Shown: positions 34,597 to 43,555, counted from the first letter of the stretch. The stretch is 64,000 bases of DNA from Paludibacteraceae bacterium (GCA_905234835.1 CAJOIZ010000003.1:1-64000); one strand, 5' to 3'. The notes: generated from the letters alone by a model not told the origin. Numbers and translations: made by a program.

Positions 34597-37500
34597 TTAC
34601 TCTACACGCTGTCCTGCTGCGTCGTAGATAACGCCTTCGCGCTCGATGTAGAGAACGCCGTCACGGATGAACTTGCGTGTTTCGGGAACTGCCTGTAGTT
34701 CGCCGTTAACTACTTCGAGTTCGCCGGCATCCTCGCCGTCAACCACGATGCGGACACGCTCCATGACTTCTAATGAAGCACCGTTGATACTGCGGAACAC
34801 ACCGCGATAAGCGAGAACCGTGCTACCCGAAGTAGTGTTCGGATAGTAAATCTTGTTCTCTTTCAGACCCATGTATGTGTTCTCCGAATCTTTTATCTTC
34901 AGCGTACCTTTACGCAGCGTACCTACCAATTCGATTTTGTTGTCTGTCTGGCTTGGGTCGCTGTAACCGTCCAGTCCGTCGTATGCGTCCGCCACCGTCA
35001 AGTCCGCAACCTTGTCAGCAGCCAGATTGAAGGTCACGTTGTTGAATACGAACGACGACCTGCCCGCCAGCGCGTTGTTGGCATTGACGATGTAGCATTT
35101 GCCCGCTTCCAGTGAGACCGGTGCCGAGAAGTACAGCGTCACCTTGTTGCCATCGTTGGCGTTACCTGTAGCATAACGGAACTCGTATACACGGCCCTTC
35201 ATTCTGAGGTTGGTCATCTGGGCGGAGCTCACGTTGAACGGCAGGCAGAGCGTTGACCAGCGTCCCTGCACGAACGTGCGGTTGTAAATCACATTCTCCG
35301 TGCGACCGTCATTGTCAAGGAACGAGTTGTAGTGAGCGTTGTTGCAGCTTTCACAGAGAGTGAGGCCGAAGGTAGCAACAATAGTGATGTTCTCTGTCAG
35401 GGTGAGCGTATTGCCGGATGTGAAACCCTTACCGCCAACGGTCAGAGTTGCCAAGTCATGTCCGCTGGTTCCTACGGCGGTGATGGTAAGTGTGGTGCCA
35501 GGAGCTATATTGCGGCTGCCCGAAGTGAACGACTGTGCCGAGCCGTCGTTGTAACTTACCGTAATCGTACCATTGGTCGGAGCGGTGATGGTCACGGTGC
35601 GTGCAGCCACTTCCCATTTTGCATAAAGCGTGATGTCGGCAGTGATGCTGTTGGCTGCTATGGTGGTGATGGCATCGCCTGTGCACTCGCTGTTGTCATA
35701 CCAGCCGAGGAAGTTATATCCGCTCTTTGTCGGACTTACCAATTCTGTGGCACTGCCGTAGGTGTGCTTGGTCGGATAACCGCTTCCGTGTACACCGCTG
35801 AATGCTGCATCGCCTTGATCTTTGTAGGTGATGTTATACTGTTTGGCTGTCCATGTAGCGGTGTATTCCGTGTTGGCAGCGGGCATGGTGGCAGCGGGTG
35901 TCGGACTCCAGACATTGAATGTATAACCTGTCTTGGTCGGGGTGGCGGGTTGGGCAATCGTTGTGCCGTAAGCCACTGTGCCGTGCGTATAGTCGCCTGT
36001 CAGCGCGTCGCCGTCGGTCGTCCATGTCAGGGTGTAAGTGTTGCGGGTGTATTGGTACTCAATCACGAGCGTACCGTCTGCCAATATTGCCTCTGTTTGT
36101 GTGGATGGAGCGGTGAAGCCTGTGTAACTCTTCACGGCGGGTGTCACATTCGTTGCAGTTGTGCCGGTCAGGTTCTGTGTCTCTGTCGGCGTGGAAGGAT
36201 AGGTGCCGTCAAGGTTCTGCTGATAATGCTTGACTGTATAAGCCGTGTTGGTGTTGGGAGCGAAGGTTGCAGCGATGGTAACATTGCTGGTCACATTGTA
36301 TGTGTTGCCGGAAGTGAAAATGTTGCCACCTACCGTCAATGTGTTCAGGTGATAGCCGGTATTACCTGTGGCAGTGATTCTTAATGTTGTACCGTCTGCC
36401 ACTTCCGCCGTGTTGTTGGTAAATACCACATCTTCACTGGCAGTTACATTATATACGGCGAGTGTTCCGTTGGCTCCTACTGATTGAGTAACAGTGCGCG
36501 ACGATACTTCCCACTTGGCGTAAAGGGTAATATCCGCTGTGTAGTCTGTTGCACCGAGGGATGCAGATGTCGTATTGCCTACTGCGCCGGACTGACAATC
36601 AGAGGCAGTGAACCAACCGCCAAAGTTATATCCATCTTTGGTCGGTATTTTAAGCGTTGTGGCAGTACCATAGGTGTGTGTTGTCGGTGCATCGGTCTGT
36701 GTTCCGGTAAATGCTACATCGCCTTGATCCTTGTAAGTGATGGTGTAAACATCCGGCTCGAAGGTGACAGTGATGGTGTGGTCTCCGTCCATAAAGATTC
36801 CATCACCCGAATTGATATTCCCTTCCTCCGAATCTGTATGCGTGCCTACATGATAACCGGCTGCCGGTGTATAAGTGATGACGATTTCGTCCTCATTCTC
36901 AATCTCCGCCTCGTTGTTCGTGAAAGTGACAAATTCACCATTGTTGTTACTATACGCCGTCACTGTTCCGTTTCCGGTAACATTAAGGGTGAGGGTGTGT
37001 GTGGTGGGAGCCGATGCGGTCCACTTGGCATAGAGAGTGAAATTTGCCTGTTGTGCCGTTGCTCCAATGCTTGAACCAGCACTTGTGGTGCAGGCGGAGT
37101 TGGTGTACCAGCCGTCAAATGTGTATCCAGATTTTGTAGGATTAACAAGTGTAGTGGCTTTGCCGAATGTGTGTGTTGTCGGATAACCGCTGCCATGCAC
37201 GCCGCTGAATGCCACATTGCCTTGGTCTTTGTAGGTAATAGTATAGACAGGAGCATTACCAATAGTTGTTAATATTGTTGTTCCTGAACTTACCATGTCA
37301 CAATAAAAATAGGGATGATTATCTGCGCTTCCATTCAGAATGTAAATTGTTCCTCCTGTAAATTTGTAAATGTTCTGAGTATTAGGGGCGAAATAAGATG
37401 CGGCGGCCACAGAATTATTGTTCGACGTTCCCACTTTTGCATCTTTGACAATATACCCCACATAACTACTGTTATTGAGCCTAGATGTTGAGGTATATAC

Positions 37501-38268
37501 ATTCGACCACGTCCCATAATATGGAACATACCATCCGTGAGAACATGCCGAAAGATAACCGTTGGTTTTATTCTCTTTGTTAGGATCTACAATGAAATCC
37601 AAATTTAAAGCAGGATAACAAGTCTCACCAAAATCTGTTCTATTTGCTTGAACCTGCGAACGAACCACAGCATAATTGCTAGCCACGTATAATGAACCCT
37701 CAACAACCATATCATCCCAATAATAGTGCTGCGTATAGTTGTGTGTGTCCTCCAACTCATCAGTCAGTTCAATGGTAGTCGTACCATCACTCTGTTTGCA
37801 GAACACAGGAAGTTCCCATGTTGCTTCAAAACCAGTCTGCAAAGCGTTATTATAACCCATTCCGGTTGCGAGTTGGATACGGTATTTAGGTGCGCCAGTA
37901 GATGCGTCTGTCCCAATTCTTGTGAATGTTAGGTTTCCGCATATCGGACAGTCAATATAAACTGCCCCAGTTGAACTGTTAAATTGTTGAACCCAATAAC
38001 AATTGTTGTCATTTTCGTTATAAAAGAAATGAGTTCCACTTATACTCGTAGGAGAGTTCATAGTAACGTTTGCCAAGAAAATATACTTATTGGCACCGCC
38101 ATAGTTATTCGTGGCAAGGATTTTTACGTAAAACGTGGATGACCCAGCTGATTTCTGAATCAGTTGACACTGCTTCGGTGTTGAGTTCTTACCTACGGGC
38201 TGTGCTGCCTGCACCACCATCCCTGCGGACAGCAGTACAGCGGTTAATAACAAGAATAGTTTTTTCAT
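34597..38268 (-). CDS. Large secreted InlB-repeat protein with YDAAGQ tail
   Basis: 1223 residues. The signal peptide is LFLLLTAVLLSAGMVVQAAQ. Residues 1-330 are unique. From 340 to 960 run several Listeria-Bacteroides (InlB) repeats: YTITYKDQG, GYPTTHTFGKATTLVNPTKS, GYTFDGWYTNSACT, ITLYAKW. They alternate with a second repeat (VTQSVGANGTLAVYN; SGNTYNVTSNVTIAATFAP). From 985 comes the shared module (GRWSTLCLPFNVSS...NKIYYPNTT...AYRGVF) and the end KFIRDGVLYIEREGVIYDAA. Same C-terminal organisation as the truncated CDS at the left edge. Likely surface-exposed. Confidence 0.85.
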   Translation of the reverse strand: MKKLFLLLTAVLLSAGMVVQAAQPVGKNSTPKQCQLIQKSAGSSTFYVKILATNNYGGANKYIFLANVTMNSPTSISGTHFFYNENDNNCYWVQQFNSSTGAVYIDCPICGNLTFTRIGTDASTGAPKYRIQLATGMGYNNALQTGFEATWELPVFCKQSDGTTTIELTDELEDTHNYTQHYYWDDMVVEGSLYVASNYAVVRSQVQANRTDFGETCYPALNLDFIVDPNKENKTNGYLSACSHGWYVPYYGTWSNVYTSTSRLNNSSYVGYIVKDAKVGTSNNNSVAAASYFAPNTQNIYKFTGGTIYILNGSADNHPYFYCDMVSSGTTILTTIGNAPVYTITYKDQGNVAFSGVHGSGYPTTHTFGKATTLVNPTKSGYTFDGWYTNSACTTSAGSSIGATAQQANFTLYAKWTASAPTTHTLTLNVTGNGTVTAYSNNNGEFVTFTNNEAEIENEDEIVITYTPAAGYHVGTHTDSEEGNINSGDGIFMDGDHTITVTFEPDVYTITYKDQGDVAFTGTQTDAPTTHTYGTATTLKIPTKDGYNFGGWFTASDCQSGAVGNTTSASLGATDYTADITLYAKWEVSSRTVTQSVGANGTLAVYNVTASEDVVFTNNTAEVADGTTLRITATGNTGYHLNTLTVGGNIFTSGNTYNVTSNVTIAATFAPNTNTAYTVKHYQQNLDGTYPSTPTETQNLTGTTATNVTPAVKSYTGFTAPSTQTEAILADGTLVIEYQYTRNTYTLTWTTDGDALTGDYTHGTVAYGTTIAQPATPTKTGYTFNVWSPTPAATMPAANTEYTATWTAKQYNITYKDQGDAAFSGVHGSGYPTKHTYGSATELVSPTKSGYNFLGWYDNSECTGDAITTIAANSITADITLYAKWEVAARTVTITAPTNGTITVSYNDGSAQSFTSGSRNIAPGTTLTITAVGTSGHDLATLTVGGKGFTSGNTLTLTENITIVATFGLTLCESCNNAHYNSFLDNDGRTENVIYNRTFVQGRWSTLCLPFNVSSAQMTNLRMKGRVYEFRYATGNANDGNKVTLYFSAPVSLEAGKCYIVNANNALAGRSSFVFNNVTFNLAADKVADLTVADAYDGLDGYSDPSQTDNKIELVGTLRKGTLKIKDSENTYMGLKENKIYYPNTTSGSTVLAYRGVFRSINGASLEVMERVRIVVDGEDAGELEVVNGELQAVPETRKFIRDGVLYIEREGVIYDAAGQRVE

Positions 38269-38645
38269 AGTTGTTTGTTTTTAGGGAGTTAATAATATGT
38301 TTAGTTAATGTTAATGACTGCGTGTTGGGGAGTTAATGTTTAGGGTTTATGATTTATGGTTTATGATTTCAAATTGCAAATTTCAAATTGCAAATTTATG
38401 GTTTAGACTGCGTGTTGTTGACTTCGTGTTAGTGACTGCCATCCACGCCATTGTCCGCAACCATAAAAGTCCACCGGACTTTCATGTAATTACTGCGTGT
38501 TGGTGAGTAAATGTTGTGCATTTTTTTACTGACACACACAACAAAAAGCGGCAATACCATGTTGCATTGGATTACCGCTTTTATTGATTAAAACAAACCT
38601 GGTGTTCAGTGTATATAGACAGGTCTGTTATGTGTCGGATGCTGT
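38269..38645. repeat. 377-bp spacer: boundary repeat copy 1 and terminator
   Basis: Contains 16-nt phrases of the GACTGCGTGTTGGTG type, a TTTATGATTTATGGTTTATG run, an AAATTGCAAATTTC run, and the 50-bp boundary repeat at 38434-38490 (TTGTCCGCAACCATAAAAGT followed by its hairpin partner). The terminator of the antitoxin gene is at 38544-38582. Confidence 0.75.
38544..38582 (-). terminator. Terminator of the MqsRA-like operon
   Basis: AAAAGCGG and CCGCTTTT flank a partly paired 23-nt loop; on the minus strand the stem is followed by a TTTTTGTTG run. The stem is symmetric and could work in both directions. Confidence 0.6.
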
Positions 38646-39179
38646 TTACATCGCCACTTTGCTCATCATCCCGCCGAAGGAGAAGAACTCATGCAGCCAT
38701 TGGAAATTGGGCTTGCGCTTTATCTCACTGATGATGGTCTTCTCTATCCTGCTGCACAGTTTGTTGTACTCCTGCTCGGTCATCTCCCTTTTGCAGCCTT
38801 CCACATAACGCATGAACACAGCCGGTGTCTGTATGGTGCGCAGCATCTTGCCGATGGCTTCTGATGGCATCTCGCCGTCCTCGTACAGGCGGTACTGGTT
38901 AGCGCCCAAGCCAAGAATCTGCGACATCTTGGCTGCAGAGAGTCCGTACCGCTCGCGCAGGGCGGTCAGTTCGGCAGGCGACGGGATGTCGTGCTTGGCG
39001 CGGTACTGCTCGTAGATGCGCTCGAGGTTGCCTGTGTCTATCTCTGTCGTTGTGTATTCAATACCTGTCTCCAAATCCTTTACATTATGATGCTCGTAGG
39101 TGTACATCTCCCCGCGATATTCTATCTCGCGCATCTCTTTCTGATAAACGGCTTCGCCTTCTGTAAGCATGCTTTTCAT
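38646..39179 (-). CDS. MqsA-like antitoxin
   Basis: 177 residues. Residues 60-125 are an HTH_XRE-like domain (LTALRERYGLSAAKMSQILG, LGANQYRLYEDGEMPSEAIG) matching the DNA-binding half of MqsA. The N-terminal zinc-finger cysteines of classical MqsA are absent. The ATG overlaps the toxin stop (ATGA) and a full AGGAGG Shine-Dalgarno lies in the end of the toxin gene, so translation is coupled. Confidence 0.7.
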   Translation of the reverse strand: MKSMLTEGEAVYQKEMREIEYRGEMYTYEHHNVKDLETGIEYTTTEIDTGNLERIYEQYRAKHDIPSPAELTALRERYGLSAAKMSQILGLGANQYRLYEDGEMPSEAIGKMLRTIQTPAVFMRYVEGCKREMTEQEYNKLCSRIEKTIISEIKRKPNFQWLHEFFSFGGMMSKVAM

Positions 39180-39541
39180 AATGTGCCTCCTTTCTTATAG
39201 GGATAATCCATGGGGTGCTCCGCTATGTGGAACGAAACGCAGATGGTGGAACGGTTGGGCAGTCCGTAACAGATTTTGATATACACCTCCTGTCCGTTCA
39301 CGTCCTTGCCGAAAACCCACAGGTCGCCCAAACGGTTCAGCAGGTTCTTGATGGGACCTTCGGAATAATCTTCCACCGTGATGGTTTTCACTATCTCTTT
39401 TCGTTCTATAGCTGTGATACCCAGTTTGGTAAGAGCTTGTGCGTTCTTCTCACGCTCATCCCAAAACAGGATGTCAAACACCTTTACTTTCTGCTGGAAT
39501 TCGTTCAGGAAGCGTTCCACTTCCGCGATGGTTGCTATCAT
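39176..39541 (-). CDS. MqsR-like toxin
   Basis: 121 residues. The ending GQEVYIKICYGLPNRSTICV, followed by SFHIAEHPMDYPYKKG, resembles MqsR-type RelE-fold toxins (VYLKI...ISFH). The N-terminal helix IATIAEVERFLNEFQQKVKV fits. Toxin-first gene order and the ATGA overlap with an XRE antitoxin support an MqsRA-type module. Predicted mRNA endonuclease by family; catalytic residues were not identified. Confidence 0.6.
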   Translation of the reverse strand: MIATIAEVERFLNEFQQKVKVFDILFWDEREKNAQALTKLGITAIERKEIVKTITVEDYSEGPIKNLLNRLGDLWVFGKDVNGQEVYIKICYGLPNRSTICVSFHIAEHPMDYPYKKGGTL

Positions 39542-39568
39542 TTTTCCGTTTGAATAGTTTTACGCCTG

Positions 39569-39576
39569 CAAAGGTA
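39569..39576 (-). promoter_or_regulatory. -7 box of the MqsRA-like operon
   Basis: CAAAGGTA on the plus strand is TACCTTTG on the minus strand, 28 bp upstream of the toxin ATG. Confidence 0.65.
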
Positions 39577-39602
39577 CGGCATTATTATGAACAGTGCAAG
39601 TT

Positions 39603-39628
39603 TTTTTTCAACTTTTTCGTTGAAAAAA
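39603..39628. promoter_or_regulatory. Putative operator of the MqsRA-like operon
   Basis: TTTTTTCAAC and GTTGAAAAAA form a perfect 10-bp inverted repeat with a 6-bp spacer. It begins 26 bp upstream of the -7 box and so covers the expected -33 position. This suits autorepression by the antitoxin (inference). Confidence 0.55.
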
Positions 39629-39889
39629 CGGATTTTTACGGTAATCCAATATGTCAAAGATCAATTGGCAGCTTCGCTGTTGTGACTGCGTGTTAGTCAA
39701 CTGCCATCCTCGCCCTTGTCCGCAACCATAAAAGTCCACCGGACTTTCATGTAGTCACTGCGTGTTGGTTAACTGCGTTGTTGATTACTACGTGTTGGTT
39801 ACTTATAGATTGAAACAACTGACATTAAAAACAATCTGACACGGTATGATTCCGTGTCAGACTGATAAGAGGAGGCAAACGAGTGGGGG
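39629..39889. repeat. Boundary 2: repeat block between the MqsRA module and DUF4143 ATPase A
   Basis: From left to right: CAATATGTCAAAGATC (about 39647), CAGCTTCGCTGTTG, TGCGTGTT phrases, the 50-bp boundary repeat at 39700-39754, more CTACGTGTTGGTT phrases, and the ATPase terminator at 39835-39861. The same order recurs at 41.3 and 44.7 kb. Confidence 0.75.
39835..39861 (-). terminator. Terminator of DUF4143 ATPase A
   Basis: On the minus strand TCTGACACGG pairs with CCGTGTCAGA (10 bp, 7-nt loop) and is followed by TTGTTTTT, 28 bp after the stop. Confidence 0.85.
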
Positions 39890-41095
39890 TCAGTACAGCA
39901 GGCCGAAAAGCCACAGCGGGATTTTGTTACCCGCCGGATAGTCCATGTCATCAGCGGCAATAAAAGCCTCTTCCTTGGCACGGGCAATCTGCCTGCCGTC
40001 TTTCGCTTTTCCGCCGACCTCAAACAGCCAACGTCTGTCCACCCTGAAATCTCCCTGTCCGGAATACTCCACCTGATGGCGGCAGCCGGTCTGGTTGGCG
40101 AAGAACGTCTCGCGCACCGTCCCCGGATTAGGTTCCGCTAATGACAAGGCATAAACAAGGTTGCTGTTCTCCATCAGCATCTTGTCCGGCTTCTGCATTT
40201 TCTTCACCGACAATTCATCGGCATACAGCAGCCGGATGAGTTTCGCCTCGTGGAGATACTGCAAGTACGCCAGCAGGGTTGTCCGTGCAATGCCGGTCAT
40301 TCGGGACAGTTTGGCTATGTCCACCATCATCGGCACCTGCGTGGCGATGACCGCCAGTAGCGACTTGAGTTTGCGGACATTGGCGATATCTACCTTGCGC
40401 AGTTGCGGGAGTTCGATATTGAGCAGCAAGTCCACCGTGTTCTCCACCCGCGTGTCATAAGCGGCGAAGCCCTCCGCACCGAAAGGATAATACCCTTTAC
40501 GGAGATAATGCCAGAAATGCTCCATCGGGCGGCACAAGCGCGCCACCTCGGAACAGATGTCCGTTCCGTGCCGCAGGATGTCCTCTAACGACACCTTCGG
40601 CAGGCTGATGCGGTGATAGAGCTGCATGTACTCGCGGTAAGAGAGTCCCTGCATGTCGTAACTCAATGCGCGGCGTGACAAGTCCGCTTCTGCATTCAGG
40701 ATATGCAGCAACGACGAGCCGCTGAACACCACCCGCAGAGAGGCGTAGGTGTCGTGAATCTCCTTTATCTCCTTGCTCCAGAAGGGGTAGTGCTGCACTT
40801 CGTCCACTAACAGCAGTTCGCCGCCCTGCCGGTAGAAACGTTCCGCCGTTTCCAGCAGCGTGTGTTGGGTGAAATAGGTGCTGTCCAAGCGGACAAACAG
40901 CGATTTGCGGTTGGCGACGCTCCCGTATTTGGCTTTCTGGCGCTGAAGCATGAGTGTCGTCTTTCCGACCCCACGTGAACCGCGAATGGCAATCAGACGC
41001 GATTCGTCCCATAAGACATCATCCATCATCGAGCGGACAAAACCGTCGGGCAGATGGTCAAGCAGCTCCTGGTTGCGTGCAAAAAGAATATCCAT
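39890..41095 (-). CDS. AAA ATPase with DUF4143 domain (A)
   Basis: 401 residues. Walker A is AIRGSRGVGKTTL, Walker B GGELLLVDEVQHYP, and sensor VVFSGSSLLHI (AAA_14 type). After a winged-helix stretch (KLSRMTGIARTTLLAYLQYL) the C-terminal DUF4143 part has a nuclease-like pattern (VEYSGQGDFRVDRRWLFEVG with a downstream Lys). These solitary ATPases are abundant accessory genes whose role is not established. It has its own promoter, terminator and three upstream 31-bp repeats. Confidence 0.88.
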   Translation of the reverse strand: MDILFARNQELLDHLPDGFVRSMMDDVLWDESRLIAIRGSRGVGKTTLMLQRQKAKYGSVANRKSLFVRLDSTYFTQHTLLETAERFYRQGGELLLVDEVQHYPFWSKEIKEIHDTYASLRVVFSGSSLLHILNAEADLSRRALSYDMQGLSYREYMQLYHRISLPKVSLEDILRHGTDICSEVARLCRPMEHFWHYLRKGYYPFGAEGFAAYDTRVENTVDLLLNIELPQLRKVDIANVRKLKSLLAVIATQVPMMVDIAKLSRMTGIARTTLLAYLQYLHEAKLIRLLYADELSVKKMQKPDKMLMENSNLVYALSLAEPNPGTVRETFFANQTGCRHQVEYSGQGDFRVDRRWLFEVGGKAKDGRQIARAKEEAFIAADDMDYPAGNKIPLWLFGLLY

Positions 41096-41152
41096 AAAAC
41101 TTAATCCTTTATTTTAAGGTCATTCAGTCTGGTCGTATTTCAAAAATCGCCG

Positions 41153-41160
41153 CAAAGATA
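41153..41160 (-). promoter_or_regulatory. -7 box of DUF4143 ATPase A
   Basis: CAAAGATA on the plus strand reads TATCTTTG-CGGCG on the minus strand, 58 bp upstream of the ATG. Confidence 0.65.
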
Positions 41161-41248
41161 GTGCTTTTGTTTGATGTGTACAACTTTTTATTGTAAAAAG
41201 TGTTTTGTGTACGATACATTTTTATGTAATATGTGTTTTGTACAAATT
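41161..41248. repeat. Three 31-bp direct repeats upstream of ATPase A
   Basis: The core GTGTAC/GTGTAC/TTGTAC begins at 41176, 41207 and 41238, an exact 31-bp period. In gene sense each unit ends GTACACAAAACAC or similar. At least the two units nearest the gene are preceded by an A/T-rich dyad whose sequence changes (ACTTTTT...AAAAAGT; TACAT...ATGTA). The block abuts the promoter. Confidence 0.75.
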
Positions 41249-41565
41249 ACATTATGGTCAGTGAGAGACAGGGAACAAGGCAGATTGCCAGAAATTCAAG
41301 TTCCGTTTTATCAGTTGTTTCAATACGTCAAAGGTCGATTTCAGCTGCGCTGTTGGGCAACACTGCGTGTTAGTCAGCTTCACTGTTAGTGACTGCGTGT
41401 TGGAGAGTACATGTTATTCACACATTCACTGTCATTTAAACGGTCGTTTATTTGTTAATACCTTATTATATACAGAGACCCCATCTGTAAGGTCTGAAGA
41501 TTACGACAACCAACACCCATAAATAGCATGAATACTGTTAAAAAACGGAAAAAAGAGTCTGTAAA

Positions 41566-41597
41566 TTTGGCAGAATGGAAATTATGCCGTACATTTG
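41566..41597 (+). promoter_or_regulatory. Textbook promoter TTTG-N20-TACATTTG without a gene
   Basis: TTTG (41566-41569), exactly 20 bases, then TACATTTG (41590-41597) followed by CGGCG. This is as good a match to the Bacteroidetes consensus as any in the window, yet no ORF follows. Confidence 0.7.
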
Positions 41598-41601
41598 CGG
41601 C

Positions 41602-41644
41602 GCAGTTACGTATAAACGACCGTTTAAATGTAACTGCTTTTTTG
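41602..41644 (+). ncRNA. Tiny RNA unit consisting of a terminator hairpin
   Basis: Directly at the expected transcription start, GCAGTTAC (41602-41609) pairs with GTAACTGC (41630-41637). The loop contains AAACG-AC-CGTTT, able to pair further, and six T follow. Expected transcript is about 42 nt. The loop sequence TAAACGACCGTTTAAAT is the exact reverse complement of 41434-41450. Confidence 0.55.
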
Positions 41645-42080
41645 TATTGAACACAAGGCGCATCGTTGCTCTGTTCAACAAAACCAATCTTGTAAATGTT
41701 TGTGACTGCGTGTCGGTGAGCCTTCGGCTGTTGGTTACTGCGTGTTTGTTACTGTGTGTTGGTGAGTTAATGTTTATGATTTATGGTTTATGGTTTATGA
41801 TTTCAAATTTCAAAATTCAAATTGCAAATTTATGGTTTAGACTCCGTGTTGGTTACTGCGTGTTGGTTAGCTAGAAATCCTCGCTATTGTCCGCAACCAT
41901 AAAAGTCCACCGGACTTTCATGTAGTGACTGCGAGTTGGTGACTACGTGTTGGTCACTTCTTATCTCCGCTTCGCTCCGAACGATCGGCAGAGCCGTGCG
42001 TGTTGGTTAGTGTATGTTGTTTTTTCTGCCACTTTGTTTTATTGGCAGCGCAAGGGTACTCTATTTATACTGAAAAACAA

Positions 42081-42104
42081 CAAGCAGGGCGATGGTCCTG
42101 CTTG
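42081..42104 (-). terminator. Terminator of DUF4143 ATPase C
   Basis: CAAGCAGG and CCTGCTTG form an 8-bp stem with an 8-nt loop; on the minus strand TTGTTTTTC follows. It lies 31 bp after the stop. Confidence 0.8.
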
Positions 42105-42134
42105 AGAAAAAGATGAGATGTTATCAGATTGCCG

Positions 42135-43418
42135 CTATGGTTTAAGACAACCGATAGGGACTATATGCGTGCCGTTTTGTGCGGTCAGTGCATAATCGCC
42201 AACCGCAGTCAGCACCATACGAAAAGCAGGTAATCCGGCCTTGTCGGTATCTATTTTCTTTGCGAGTTTGGCTAATGTCTGCTTACCCTGCTCTACACCA
42301 TATTCGCCGCCCAGCTTGATTTCCACCAATCCATAAGTCCCATCGCGCCGTTCGATAACGGCATCACATTCCAGTCCGTCTTTGTCACGATAGTGATAGA
42401 CATTTGCATCTATGGCATCAGCATAAACGCGCAGGTCACGCATTGCCATCGTCTCAAAGAGCAGTCCCAAAGTCTCAATGTCAGCCATCAGTTTGTCGGG
42501 CGTAGCACCCAAAGCGGCTGTAGCGATACTGGGGTCAGTGAAATAACGGTTGGCTGTAGTGCGTATGGCTGTTTTTGACCGCAGATTAACGCTCCATGCA
42601 GGCATATCCTCAACGACAAAAATCTTCTCCAAGGCGTTGAGATATGAAGCTATTGTATGCTCCGACAGCGAGTCGTCGTCATTGGCCGCCATATCTTTGC
42701 GCAGTGTGCTCATAGGAGCCTGACTGCCTTGCAGACGAGCCAACGATCGAAGCAAGAGGCGTGTGCGCCGGGGATTTCGCAAGGTGTTGTCCACCTTCGA
42801 TATGTCCGATTCCACAATGGCATCCAGATAGTTGACGGCTGTTTGCAAAGCTTCTTTTTGCGTCAGTTGCAAAGTGACGGGCCAGCCACCGCGACAAAGG
42901 AAATAGGCTATGTCCTGTAACTGCCACCTGCTATGTCCGAATACTTTCCCTTGTCCGCCGAATAATGTCTCCAAACTGACGTCGCCTGTTGACTCTTCTG
43001 ACTCCCACAGACTCATAGTTCTCATTTTCAGCCATGCGAAACGCCCTGTGCCGGTGTGGTAAATCTTCTCCGTATCAGCAGGGACGGCAGAACCAGTCAA
43101 TATGAACTGTCCCGTCTGACGGCGATTATCCACCTCAAAACGGATAGCATCCCATAGTTCCGGGACTACTTGCCATTCATCGAACAAACGTGGCGTCAAG
43201 CCGTTAAGCAGAAAGTCAGGAGCGGTTGTAACCAGTTCCCGCGCGCTCCGACGGGCTTGCGGGCTGCCGAGCATCATACTGCTGCCCGCAATCTGCAAGG
43301 CAGTGGTCGATTTGCCGCACCATTTGGGGCCTTGTACCAGAACTGCTCCCGCTGATGACAGTTTGCTTTTCAGCTGCTGATCCGCTATCCGGGACCTGTA
43401 TTTCCAATCTTTCGACAT
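42135..43418 (-). CDS. AAA ATPase with DUF4143 domain (C)
   Basis: 427 residues. Walker A is LVQGPKWCGKSTTALQIAG, Walker B PRLFDEWQVVPELWD, and sensor GQFILTGSAVP. A central winged helix (DSLSEHTIASYLNALEKIFV) leads to DUF4143 with DGLECDAVIERRDGTYGLVE and IKLG, i.e. the D...E-x-K pattern of a PD-(D/E)XK fold. It differs clearly from ATPases A and B. Own promoter, terminator and three upstream 23-bp repeats. Confidence 0.9.
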   Translation of the reverse strand: MSKDWKYRSRIADQQLKSKLSSAGAVLVQGPKWCGKSTTALQIAGSSMMLGSPQARRSARELVTTAPDFLLNGLTPRLFDEWQVVPELWDAIRFEVDNRRQTGQFILTGSAVPADTEKIYHTGTGRFAWLKMRTMSLWESEESTGDVSLETLFGGQGKVFGHSRWQLQDIAYFLCRGGWPVTLQLTQKEALQTAVNYLDAIVESDISKVDNTLRNPRRTRLLLRSLARLQGSQAPMSTLRKDMAANDDDSLSEHTIASYLNALEKIFVVEDMPAWSVNLRSKTAIRTTANRYFTDPSIATAALGATPDKLMADIETLGLLFETMAMRDLRVYADAIDANVYHYRDKDGLECDAVIERRDGTYGLVEIKLGGEYGVEQGKQTLAKLAKKIDTDKAGLPAFRMVLTAVGDYALTAQNGTHIVPIGCLKP

Positions 43419-43438
43419 AGATATTGTGTTTTGCGCCG

Positions 43439-43446
43439 CAAAGGTA
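43439..43446 (-). promoter_or_regulatory. -7 box of DUF4143 ATPase C
   Basis: CAAAGGTA on the plus strand reads TACCTTTG-CGGCG on the minus strand, 21 bp upstream of the ATG. Confidence 0.65.
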
Positions 43447-43483
43447 ATACCTATTTTTCAAATACACAAATATTTATTGCTGT

Positions 43484-43555
43484 TTTTGGATAGTTTGGCG
43501 AAAAACTGTTGGACAGTTTGGCGGATATTTTTTGTCTAATACGGCGAAAAATATC
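43484..43555. repeat. Three 23-bp direct repeats upstream of ATPase C
   Basis: The core TTTGGCG/TTTGGCG/TACGGCG begins at 43494, 43517 and 43540, an exact 23-bp period. In gene sense the unit reads CGCCAAACTnTCCAA. They lie about 40 bp upstream of the -7 box. Confidence 0.75.

Larger units (their letters stand above)
41249..42134. repeat. Boundary 3: repeats, tiny RNA unit and palindromes
   Basis: Contains CAATACGTCAAAGGTCG (about 41321), TGCGTGTT phrases, a 17-bp palindromic motif ATTTAAACGGTCGTTTA (41434-41450), the promoter/terminator unit at 41566-41644, TTTATGATTTATGG and AAATTTCAAA runs, the boundary repeat at 41873-41928, and a CTTATCTCCGCTTCGCTCCG stretch that recurs reversed near 60.1 kb. 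The 99-aa ORF at 41575 is composed of these repeats. Confidence 0.7.

Noticed and set aside
35332-36384. 350-aa Cys/Gly-rich plus ORF
   Set aside because: Antisense of the InlB-repeat protein; composition is that of a reversed repeat gene.
41575-41874. 99-aa ORF between the DUF4143 genes
   Set aside because: Its ATG lies upstream of the -7 box and the frame runs through a terminator hairpin and tandem repeats.
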